NCBI RefSeq assembly: GCF_003751605.1
Contig: NZ_RJVJ01000003.1
Span: 124,001 to 188,000 of the forward strand
DNA: 64,000 nucleotides
From: Kitasatospora cineracea
GTDB lineage: Bacteria; Actinomycetota; Actinomycetes; Streptomycetales; Streptomycetaceae
Direction: 5' to 3'
How positions within the stretch are numbered: the first letter of the stretch is position 1; every line of letters begins with the position of its first letter. Made by a program: the position numbers and the translations under genes. A model generated the notes under the pieces. It worked only from the letters and a program-made list of their open reading frames with translations. It had not been told where the DNA came from and made no database searches. Below, piece by piece: positions 57,157-64,000 of this stretch.

Positions 57157-58161
57157 CTTGAGGATCAGCCGGATCGGGTTGCCCTGCTTGGTCTGCAGCC
57201 GCTCGACGGCCTCGGCGGCCCGCTCCAGCGGGAGGACCTCGCTGACGGAGCGGGAGAAGTCGAGCCGGCCGCCCGCGGCGAGGGAGATCAGCTGGGGGAC
57301 GGCGCCCTCCTCGGAGCCGTAGTGGCCGAGGATCTGCTGCTGGAGGTAGGAGAAGCGGATGCTGTCGGTGACCGTCAGCGGCTGGTCGGTGAGGCCGACC
57401 AGCACCAGCCGGCCGTGCGCGCCGAGCACCTTCATGGCCTGCTCGCGGACGGCGGGGACGCCCGCGAAGTCGAACGCGGCGGCCAGGCCCGCGCCGCCGG
57501 TGGCCGCACCGATCCTGGCGGCGAGCTCGGGGTCGGCCGGGTCCAGGGCGAGGTCCGCGCCGAAGGCGAGGGCGCGCTCGCGGGCGGCGGGCGCCGGGTC
57601 GACGGCGACGATCGGGTTGGCGCCGATCGCCCGCAGCAGCTGGACGCCGTGCGCGCCCAGGCCGCCGACGCCCCAGACGCCGACCGGCTCGGCCGGCCGG
57701 ACACCGCCGGTGGTGGTCACCGCGCCCCACGGGGTGGAGACCGCGTCCGGGATGATCGAGCCCTGCTCGAACGGGATCGAGTCGGGCAGGGCGAACAGCG
57801 TGTCGACCCGGGCCAGCGCGTACTCGGCCCAGCCGCCGTCGTAGTCCACGCCGCGGGTCCAGGTGATCCCGTCGCGCTTCTCGCCGGCCTGCAGCACCAC
57901 CCGGTCGCCGACCTGCCAGCGGCCCGGCTCCGCGCCCAACTCGGCCACGGTGCCCGCGACTTCGTGCCCCAGCGTGACACTCTCGCCGGGCAGGTACAGC
58001 GGGGTGAGCGAACCCTCGATCAGGTGCACGTCGGACAGGCAGACGCCGGCCGCCTCGACCTTCACCAGCACCTGGCCGGGGCCGGGCACCGGACGCTCCA
58101 CCTCCTCCACGCTCAGCGTGCGGGTGGGCAGGTGCAGGCGGACGGCGCGCATCGTAGCCAT
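57151..58161 (-). CDS. Zinc-type alcohol dehydrogenase (MDR family)
   Basis: 336 residues: catalytic-zinc ligands in AGVCLSDVHLIEG and TLGHEVAGTV; NAD(P)-binding VWGVGGLGAHGVQLLRAIGA. The structural-zinc cysteine cluster is absent. ATG 58161 has GGAGAGG upstream; ATG 58152 is possible. Divergent from a TetR gene with two matching palindromes between them, so it is probably induced by its own substrate. Substrate not identifiable. Confidence 0.88.
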   Translation of the reverse strand: MATMRAVRLHLPTRTLSVEEVERPVPGPGQVLVKVEAAGVCLSDVHLIEGSLTPLYLPGESVTLGHEVAGTVAELGAEPGRWQVGDRVVLQAGEKRDGITWTRGVDYDGGWAEYALARVDTLFALPDSIPFEQGSIIPDAVSTPWGAVTTTGGVRPAEPVGVWGVGGLGAHGVQLLRAIGANPIVAVDPAPAARERALAFGADLALDPADPELAARIGAATGGAGLAAAFDFAGVPAVREQAMKVLGAHGRLVLVGLTDQPLTVTDSIRFSYLQQQILGHYGSEEGAVPQLISLAAGGRLDFSRSVSEVLPLERAAEAVERLQTKQGNPIRLILKP

Positions 58162-58241
58162 GGTCTCGTTCCTCTCCGGCCGGCGGCGAGCCGTCGGCGG
58201 CCTCGTTGCCGCTCGCGACACCCCGGCGTACCGCGGGCTAT

Positions 58242-58257
58242 CGCAAGGTGACTTGCG
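58242..58257. promoter_or_regulatory. TetR operator A (CGCAAG-N4-CTTGCG)
   Basis: Perfect arms with GTGA centre, 81 bp upstream of the dehydrogenase start. Confidence 0.75.
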
Positions 58258-58285
58258 TTGTCGAGGCTACGTCGCCGCCCGATGC

Positions 58286-58305
58286 AACGCAAGGAGTCTT
58301 GCGTT
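58286..58305. promoter_or_regulatory. TetR operator B (AACGCAAG-N4-CTTGCGTT)
   Basis: Perfect 8-bp arms with GAGT centre, 12 bp before the TetR start; same core as operator A. Confidence 0.8.
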
Positions 58306-58316
58306 AGGCTCCCGGT

Positions 58317-58916
58317 GTGCCCCAGGACGAGACTCCCCAGCTCAAGGCCACCGCCCCGCTGCGCCGCCGCGGCGCCGCGATGCGCCGGGCCGTACTGGAC
58401 GCCACCGTGCGGCTGCTCGCCGAGGGCGGCCTGGAGGCCGCCACCGTCGCCGCGGTCGCCGCCGCCGCCGGAGTGCACGAGACCTCGGTCTACCGGAACT
58501 GGGGGACGCGCGAGGAACTGCTGCGCGAAGCCCTCGCCGACTACACCGACCAGGCCATGCCGTTGCCCGACACCGGCAGCCTGCGCGAGGACCTGCGCCG
58601 ACTCCTCACCGCCCTCGGCGCCTTCCTCGACACCCCCGAGGGCCCCGCCCTGCTGCACCTGAGCATCGCCCCCGCCACCGCCGAGACCCGCAGCGGCCGC
58701 GACGCCTACTGGGCCGACCGCCTCACCCGCGCCGAACAGCTCCTGCACCGCGCCGCCGCCCGCGGCGAGATCCGCCCCGACGCCGACCCCCGGGCCGCCG
58801 TCGAAGCCCTGATGAGCCCGCTGTTCGCCCGCCACCTGCTGCTCGGCGAACCCGTCACCCCCGCCTTCGTCACCGCCCTGGTCGACCTGGTGCTGGACGG
58901 CCTCACCCCGCGCTGA
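58317..58916 (+). CDS. TetR-family regulator
   Basis: 199 residues: HTH MRRAVLDATVRLLAEGGLEA and AAAGVHETSVYRNWGTREEL; C-terminal TetR_C-type domain (SLREDLRRLLTALGAFLDTP). GTG 58317. Divergent from the alcohol dehydrogenase gene with two CGCAAG-N4-CTTGCG operators between. Followed by a kinase gene 26 bp downstream on the same strand. Confidence 0.9.
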   Translation: MPQDETPQLKATAPLRRRGAAMRRAVLDATVRLLAEGGLEAATVAAVAAAAGVHETSVYRNWGTREELLREALADYTDQAMPLPDTGSLREDLRRLLTALGAFLDTPEGPALLHLSIAPATAETRSGRDAYWADRLTRAEQLLHRAAARGEIRPDADPRAAVEALMSPLFARHLLLGEPVTPAFVTALVDLVLDGLTPR

Positions 58917-58941
58917 GCCCGGACGCCGCTACGGTGGGGCC

Positions 58942-59535
58942 ATGGCGACGACCCGGGTGATCGTGCTCAACGGCGGTTCCAGCAGCGGGAAGAGCAGCCT
59001 CGCCCGCGCCCTCCAGGAGCAACTGCCGCGCCCCTGGCTGGCCTTCAGCATCGACGACCTGGTCGACGCCCTGCCCCCGGCCCTGCGCGAGGCCACCCCC
59101 GAGCCTGTCCCCGGCGCCGGCACCGGCATCGACACCGGCACCGGCATCGGGTTCGCGCCGGACGGCACCGTCTCCGTCGGCGCGGGCTTCCGCGCCCTGG
59201 AGGCCGCCTGGATAGCGGGCATCGCGGCCACCGCCCGGGCCGGCGCGCCGGTGATCGTCGACGACGTGTTCCTCTCCGGCCCCGCCTCCCAGCAGCGCTG
59301 GCGCGAGGCCCTGCGCGGCCTGGACGTGCTCTGGGTCGCCGTCCACTGCGACCCCGCCGAGGCCGCCGCCCGCGAACGCGCCCGCGGCGACCGCACCACC
59401 GGCATGGCCGCCGACCAGGCCGCCCGGGTCCACCGCGGCGTCCACTACGACCTGGCCGTCGACACCACCCACACCCCGCCCGCCACCTGCGCCCGCACCA
59501 TCGCCGCCCACCTGGCCGCCACGGCCGGGACCTGA
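58942..59535 (+). CDS. Chloramphenicol 3-O-phosphotransferase-like kinase
   Basis: 197 residues. Walker A GGSSSGKSS (11-19), then FSIDDLVDAL with D38/D39 at the place of the catalytic Asp of the Streptomyces venezuelae enzyme, and a lid with ERARGDRTTGMAADQAARVH. The CPT family self-protects against chloramphenicol, but most homologues have no proven substrate. An AGTGIDTGTGIG linker near residue 58 is unusual. ATG 58942. Could be read through from the TetR gene. Confidence 0.82.
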   Translation: MATTRVIVLNGGSSSGKSSLARALQEQLPRPWLAFSIDDLVDALPPALREATPEPVPGAGTGIDTGTGIGFAPDGTVSVGAGFRALEAAWIAGIAATARAGAPVIVDDVFLSGPASQQRWREALRGLDVLWVAVHCDPAEAAARERARGDRTTGMAADQAARVHRGVHYDLAVDTTHTPPATCARTIAAHLAATAGT

Positions 59536-59542
59536 GGGCCGC

Positions 59543-60379
59543 TCAGGCCGGCAGGGGGTTGGCGGTCAGGGCGCTCAGGGCCCGGCACCAGGCCAGCAGG
59601 CGGTCGGGGGAGAGACCGGGGACGAGGGCGGCCAGGGCGGCGATCCGCCGCTCCAGCCCGGCCAGGTCCGCGGCACCCTCCAGCACCCAGTCGACCGCGT
59701 CGAAGTCCGGGTCGCCCCAGCACGGCCGCGGGTCGATCGCCACCGGGCGGCCGTCCGGGCCGGCGAGCACGTTGGACGGGTGGAGGTCGCCGTGGACGAG
59801 TCCGACCGGTCCGCCGGAGGCGAGTTCCAGGGCGGCCGCCCGCTGCGCGGCCGGGACGGGCCTGCCGCGGCGTTCGGCGAGGTCGAGGAGGAAGGCGACC
59901 CGGTCGGCGAGCGGCCGCAGCACCGAGTCCGCCCCCGGCCGCAGCACCGGGTCCGCCCCCGGCCCGGCGGGGGTGCGCAAGTCCCTCAGCAGGGCGGCGA
60001 CTTCCGGCAGGTTCCAGCCGAGTCGCCGCAGCGTCGTACCGGGCCGGACGTCCGCCAGCAGCAGGGCCCCGGCCGGGAGGTCCGCGGCGAGCAGCGCCAC
60101 CACCGAGGGCACCGCCGCCCAGCGCCGCAGCGCCTCGGCCTCCTCGCGGGCGATCGGCGGCTCCGGGGTGAGCTTCAGCCACACCACCTCACCGCCGCGC
60201 ACGCAGCGGAACACCCGCGAGGTGCCGCCGCCGCCCGCCGCAACCACCTCCAACCCCCACTGCCCCGCCAACTCCCGCACCAGGGAGGGCAGTTCGTCGC
60301 ACCACCCCGCGACCCCGGCCCCGAACCGGACGGCGAACCGCTCCCGGACCTCAGACGGCACCCGCACCAGCTCTTCCAT
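59543..60379 (-). CDS. Aminoglycoside/hydroxyurea-type phosphotransferase
   Basis: 278 residues: VFRCVRGGEVVWLKLTPEPP (ATP Lys), VGLVHGDLHPSNVLAGPDGR (Brenner motif), VAIDPRPCWGDPDFDAVDWV (IDP in place of IDF). The IDP-xxxxGDPxFDxA pattern is that of APH(6)/hydroxyurea kinases. A PGADPVLRPGADSVLRP duplication near residues 140-155 is in frame. Substrate unproven. Confidence 0.85.
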   Translation of the reverse strand: MEELVRVPSEVRERFAVRFGAGVAGWCDELPSLVRELAGQWGLEVVAAGGGGTSRVFRCVRGGEVVWLKLTPEPPIAREEAEALRRWAAVPSVVALLAADLPAGALLLADVRPGTTLRRLGWNLPEVAALLRDLRTPAGPGADPVLRPGADSVLRPLADRVAFLLDLAERRGRPVPAAQRAAALELASGGPVGLVHGDLHPSNVLAGPDGRPVAIDPRPCWGDPDFDAVDWVLEGAADLAGLERRIAALAALVPGLSPDRLLAWCRALSALTANPLPA

Positions 60380-60471
60380 CGCGCCATCCTAGGGGCCCGC
60401 CCGCACTGTCGGCGGGTGCCGCTACCCTCCGGGGACACCGACCGACCTCCCACCGAACCGCCGAGGCCCCC

Positions 60472-61146
60472 GTGACCGTCCGTTTCGAAGCCGAGTGGTG
60501 CCACCACGAACTCGGCCCGTACCGGGACTGCGCCGCCACCTACGAGCGCTACCCGTTCGACACGCTGCCCCCGCTCGACCCGGCCGGGTTCACCGGCGCC
60601 TTCGACTGGCTCGGCGGGCTGAGCGGGGAGCCGGTGCCGGACACCGAGGCTGCCGAACTCGCCGAGCTGGAACGGGCGGTGGCCGGCCTCGGGCTGGCGC
60701 TCCCGGCGGACTTCCTGGCCTACCACCGGGACGGGCGGCTGCTCCGGTCGCTCGACGAGGTGGCCCCGGCCGGCAACTGGACGGACTTCTCGGCCCCGCT
60801 GCCCAGCCCGGTCGAACCCGGGGCGTACCTGGTCCGGTTCTTCCGCGACCAGCAGGACTGCGTGCTCTGGTACCTCTACCTGCGGCCCGGCGGGGAGAGC
60901 TTCGTGGTGCACTCCTGGCTCGACTACGAGGGCCAGTTCGAACTGGTCGCCGAGGGGGAGGAACCGGACGAGGACCTGGCGGACCCGGCGGCGATCCGCT
61001 GGTGCGCCGCCTCGTTCGAGGAGTTCGCCCACCGCTACTGGGTGGAGAGCCGGATCTTCCTGGACTTCGCGAACGGCGACGGCCCCACCGACCCCCGGCT
61101 GCTGGCGTACCTCGCGCACTACGCGGCGCAGCAGCCGGGGTCCTGA
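60472..61146 (+). CDS. SUKH/SMI1-like hypothetical protein
   Basis: 224 residues: LERAVAGLGLALPADFLAYH resembles the first helix block of SMI1/KNR4 (SUKH) domains, followed by a beta-rich stretch (LVRFFRDQQDCVLWYLYLRP, GGESFVVHSWLDYEGQFEL) and SFEEFAHRYWVESRIFLD. These proteins often act as immunity proteins. GTG 60472 follows weak sequence. Ends 9 bp before the convergent helicase gene. Confidence 0.65.
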   Translation: MTVRFEAEWCHHELGPYRDCAATYERYPFDTLPPLDPAGFTGAFDWLGGLSGEPVPDTEAAELAELERAVAGLGLALPADFLAYHRDGRLLRSLDEVAPAGNWTDFSAPLPSPVEPGAYLVRFFRDQQDCVLWYLYLRPGGESFVVHSWLDYEGQFELVAEGEEPDEDLADPAAIRWCAASFEEFAHRYWVESRIFLDFANGDGPTDPRLLAYLAHYAAQQPGS

Positions 61147-61155
61147 AGGGGAAGG

Positions 61156-63666
61156 TCAGTGCGCGCCGACCGAGGTGATCTTGACGACGGCGCGCCCCTC
61201 CTCGTCCGAGCCGTACAGGTCGACCTCGGCGGAGATGCCCCAGTCGTGGTCGCCGTTCGGGTCGTCGAAGATCTGCCGGACCCGCCACAGGCCCTCGTCC
61301 TCGACCTCCTCGATCAGCAGCATCTTCGGGCCGCGCGCGTTCGGGCCGGTGAACAGGTCGTCGTACTCCTCCCAGTACCCGTCCATCGCGTCGGCCCAGC
61401 GGTCGGCGTCCCAGCCGTCCTCGCCGTCGAGTTCGGCCAGCGCGTCGTAGTGCTCCAGCGCGCACAGCTCGACCCGGCGGAACAGCTCGTTGCGGACCAG
61501 GACGCGGAAGGCCCGGGCGTTGGCCGTGACGGGGGCGGGCTTGTCGTCCAGGCGGACCTCGGCGGCCTCCGGCTCGGTCGGGTTGGCGAGCGCCTCCCAC
61601 TCGTCCAGCAGCGAGGAGTCGACCTGCCGGACCAGCTCGCCGAGCCAGGCGATGACGTCCTTGAGGTCGTCGGTCTTGATGTCGTCCGGGACGGTCTGCT
61701 CCAGCGCCTTGTACGCGCCCGCCAGGTAGCGCAGCACGATGCCCTCGGTGCGGGCCAGCTCGTAGAAGCCCACGTAGTCGGTGAAGGTCATCGCGCGCTC
61801 GTACAGGTCGCGCACCACGGACTTCGGCCGCAGCGGGTGGTCGCCGATCCACGGGTGCGCCCGGCGGTACACCTCGTAGGCGTGGCCGAGCTCCTCCTCC
61901 AGCGGCTTCGGGTAGCTGATCTCCTGGAGCCGGTTCATCCGCTCCTCGTACTCGACGCCGTCCCGCTTCATCTCGGCGACGGCCTCGCCGCGCGCCTTGT
62001 TCTCCTGCGAGGCGAGGATCTGCCGCGGGTCGTCGAGGGTCGCCTCGACGACCGAGACCACGTCCAGGGAGTACGAGGGCGACTCGGGGTCGAGCAGGTC
62101 GAAGGCGGCCAGCGCGAAGGTGGACAGCGGCTGGTTGAGCGCGAAGTTCTCCTGCAGGTCGAGGGTCAGGCGCGCGATGCGGCCCTCGGCGTCCGGCTCG
62201 TCGAACTGCTCGACCACGCCGCCCTCCCGCAGCGAGCGGTAGATGGCGATCGCGGTGCGGATGTGGCGGCGCTGGGCGGAGCGGTCCTCGTGGTTGTCGG
62301 TGAGCAGCTTGCGCATCGCGTCGAAGGCGTTGCCCGGGCGGCCGATCACCGACAGCAGCATCGCGTGGCTGACCTTGAACCGGGACACCAGCGGCTCCGG
62401 GTCGGCCCCGATCAGGCGCTCGAAGGTCTCCTCGGTCCAGGACACGAAGCCGTCCGGGGCCTTCTTGCGGACCACCTTCTTGCGCTTCTTCGGGTCGTCG
62501 CCGGCCTTGGCCAGCGCCCGGTCGTTCTCCACCACGTGCTCGGGGGCCTGCGCCACCACCTGGCCGACGGTGTCGAACCCGGCCCGCCCCGCCCGTCCGG
62601 CGATCTGGTGGAACTCGCGGGCCCGCAGGATCCGCACCCGCTGCCCGTCGTACTTGGACAGCGCGGTGAACAGCACCGTGCGGATCGGCACGTTGACGCC
62701 CACGCCGAGCGTGTCGGTGCCGCAGATCACCTTCAGCAGGCCCGCCTGCGCCAGGCGCTCCACCAGGCGGCGGTACTTGGGCAGCATGCCCGCGTGGTGC
62801 ACGCCGATGCCGTGCCGCACGTACCGGGACAGGTTGCGGCCGAACTTGGTGGTGAAGCGGAAGTTGCCGATCAGCGAGGCGATCGCGTCCTTCTCCTGCT
62901 TCGAGCACATGTTGATGCTCATCAGGGACTGCGCCCGCTCCACCGCCTCCTTCTGCGTGAAGTGCACGACGTACACCGGCGCCTGGCCGGTGGTCAGCAG
63001 TTCCTCCAGCGTGTCGTGCAGGTTGGTGCGCCGGTACTCGTAGAACAGCGGCACCGGGCGGGTCGCCGAGCGGACGACGGTGGTCGGGCGGCCGGTGCGG
63101 CGGGTCAGGTCCTCCTCGAAGCGGCGGACGTCGCCGAGGGTCGCCGACATCAGCAGGAACTGCACCTGCGGCAGCTCCAGGATCGGGATCTGCCAGGCCC
63201 AGCCGCGGTCCGGCTCGGCGTAGAAGTGGAACTCGTCCATCACGACCTGGCCGATGTCGGCGCGCGGGCCGTCGTGCAGGGCGATCTGCGCCAGCACCTC
63301 GGCGGTGCAGCAGATGATCGGCGCGGTCGGGTTCACCGAGGCGTCGCCGGTCATCATGCCGACCTGCTCGGTGCCGAAGACCTTGCACAGGTCGAAGAAC
63401 TTCTCCGACACCAGCGCCTTGATCGGCGCGGTGTAGAAGGTCCGCTTGCCCTCGGCCAGCGCGGCGAAGTGCGCGCCCGCCGCGACCAGGGACTTGCCCG
63501 ACCCGGTCGGGGTCGCCAGGATCACGTTGTTCCCGGAGACCAGCTCGATCAGCGCCTCCTCCTGGGCGGGGTAGAGGGTGATGCCGCGCTCCGACGCCCA
63601 CTCGGCGAAGGTCTCAAACAGCGAGTCGGGCGTGGCGGGTTTCGGCATCAGGTCCAGGAGGGTCAC
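61156..63666 (-). CDS. DEAD/DEAH-box helicase (DUF3516 C-terminus)
   Basis: 836 residues, superfamily 2. Walker A ATPTGSGKS (51-59), DEFH box (D144-H147), SATLGD, VHHAGMLPKYRRLVERLAQA and the QIAGRAGRAG motif VI. The C-terminal ~400 residues (ANPTEPEAAEVRLDDKPAPV region and onward) match the actinobacterial DUF3516 domain. A Ski2/Mtr4-like RNA helicase or repair helicase, cytosolic. GTG 63666 is chosen; ATG 63648 (MPKPATPDSLF) is possible. Broadly conserved in actinobacteria, so a core gene. Confidence 0.92.
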   Translation of the reverse strand: MTLLDLMPKPATPDSLFETFAEWASERGITLYPAQEEALIELVSGNNVILATPTGSGKSLVAAGAHFAALAEGKRTFYTAPIKALVSEKFFDLCKVFGTEQVGMMTGDASVNPTAPIICCTAEVLAQIALHDGPRADIGQVVMDEFHFYAEPDRGWAWQIPILELPQVQFLLMSATLGDVRRFEEDLTRRTGRPTTVVRSATRPVPLFYEYRRTNLHDTLEELLTTGQAPVYVVHFTQKEAVERAQSLMSINMCSKQEKDAIASLIGNFRFTTKFGRNLSRYVRHGIGVHHAGMLPKYRRLVERLAQAGLLKVICGTDTLGVGVNVPIRTVLFTALSKYDGQRVRILRAREFHQIAGRAGRAGFDTVGQVVAQAPEHVVENDRALAKAGDDPKKRKKVVRKKAPDGFVSWTEETFERLIGADPEPLVSRFKVSHAMLLSVIGRPGNAFDAMRKLLTDNHEDRSAQRRHIRTAIAIYRSLREGGVVEQFDEPDAEGRIARLTLDLQENFALNQPLSTFALAAFDLLDPESPSYSLDVVSVVEATLDDPRQILASQENKARGEAVAEMKRDGVEYEERMNRLQEISYPKPLEEELGHAYEVYRRAHPWIGDHPLRPKSVVRDLYERAMTFTDYVGFYELARTEGIVLRYLAGAYKALEQTVPDDIKTDDLKDVIAWLGELVRQVDSSLLDEWEALANPTEPEAAEVRLDDKPAPVTANARAFRVLVRNELFRRVELCALEHYDALAELDGEDGWDADRWADAMDGYWEEYDDLFTGPNARGPKMLLIEEVEDEGLWRVRQIFDDPNGDHDWGISAEVDLYGSDEEGRAVVKITSVGAH

Positions 63667-63850
63667 CCCGCTATCTTGCCCGCACTCGATCACCGCGGGC
63701 AAAGCTCGCCCCCGCACCACCGCCCGCTCCGCGCTCCGGCCGAACGAGTGGTTGCGGGCAGCGCTGGTGATATCACGCTGCGTGACGGAGATGATGCCGG
63801 TCGGCCGTCCACGAACCGACGTGGGCGGCGCGAGCAACGGAAGGACCTCC

Positions 63851-64000
63851 ATGACGCTGACGCGCAAGCGCATCCTCGGCCCCGGCCTCGCCCTGGCCGC
63901 CGCCCTGGCCTCCCTGGCGGCGGTGACCGCCGGACCGGCAGCCGCCGCGGCCGACCCGAACGTCGAGACGGTCACCGCGGTCGGCTCCTCCGGCGGCGTG
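63851..64000 (+). CDS. Secreted protein, N-terminal start only (cut by window edge)
   Basis: ATG 63851 with GGAAGGA upstream opens a Sec signal peptide (LTRKRILGPGLALAAALASL, cleavage near AAA-DPN), then ADPNVETVTAVGSSGGV to the window edge. Family cannot be told from ~50 residues. Confidence 0.7.
   Translation, partial: MTLTRKRILGPGLALAAALASLAAVTAGPAAAAADPNVETVTAVGSSGGV

Noticed and set aside
1..64000. Prophage, integrative element or att sites
   Set aside because: No integrase, phage structural genes, tRNA end or long flanking direct repeats were seen.

Overview
The window is chromosomal DNA of a high-GC actinomycete of the family Streptomycetaceae (Streptomyces or Kitasatospora). Supporting signs are about 72-75% GC with strong G/C at third codon positions, many GTG and TTG starts, several apparently leaderless genes, a 2-methylisoborneol gene pair, a mycothiol-era repertoire (MDMPI/DinB protein), and many TetR, ROK, GntR, ArsR and Rrf2 regulators. 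No rRNA, tRNA, CRISPR array, integrase or complete insertion sequence is visible.

Layout. 1-1494: the end of 2-methylisoborneol synthase and its GPP methyltransferase. 1599-7440: exonuclease III, a GntR regulator, a hypothetical protein, a ROK regulator, a lysine-methyltransferase-like enzyme and a secreted wall-type protein. 7834-12257: an arsenic island (arsC, arsR1-acr3, arsR2-arsN1, arsO) with three 5-4-5 palindromes that fit ArsR operators. 12382-20475: acetyltransferases, three TetR regulator/enzyme pairs whose operators can be read directly, two decayed regions and a small secreted peptide. 20531-31261: a single-strand block of five genes that looks like a type VII (ESX/WXG100) polymorphic-toxin locus. 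31468-38398: a NAD-dependent DNA ligase, a hypothetical gene and bioB-bioA-bioD. 38909-48918: transporters with their own regulators, membrane proteins, and several broken genes. 49220-52162: a large secreted GH87-type alpha-1,3-glucanase with two nearly identical discoidin domains. 52352-64000: phosphotransferases, an ArsR/MFS pair, an orphan Imm7 protein, an alcohol dehydrogenase/TetR pair, a chloramphenicol-phosphotransferase-like kinase, a SUKH-like protein, a DUF3516-type helicase and the start of a secreted protein.

The most interesting locus is the toxin block. In transcription order it has a WXG100 protein, a 1,483-residue toxin with a WXG/PPE-like head, a 600-residue Ser/Gly/Pro linker, a papain-fold (glutamine-deamidase-like) domain and a C-terminal nucleic-acid-deaminase domain, an NTPase-like protein fused to a SUKH-4 immunity domain, a paralogue of it without that domain, and a protein joining a YrhB/Imm35-like domain, a deaminase-type zinc motif and a SUKH-4-like tail. 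Both NTPase-like proteins have Arg in place of the Walker A Lys.

A second theme is regulation that can be read from the DNA. Matched palindromes link regulators to targets at 14380/15095, 16923, 19808, 40964/40991/41544, 44475 and 58242/58286. A third palindrome family, CTGACGGnCCGTCAR, recurs at three unlinked intergenic sites, two of them at the same distance from a -10 box. A third theme is frame damage: at least four genes carry single frameshifts, some in G or C runs, so either assembly indels or real decay is present.
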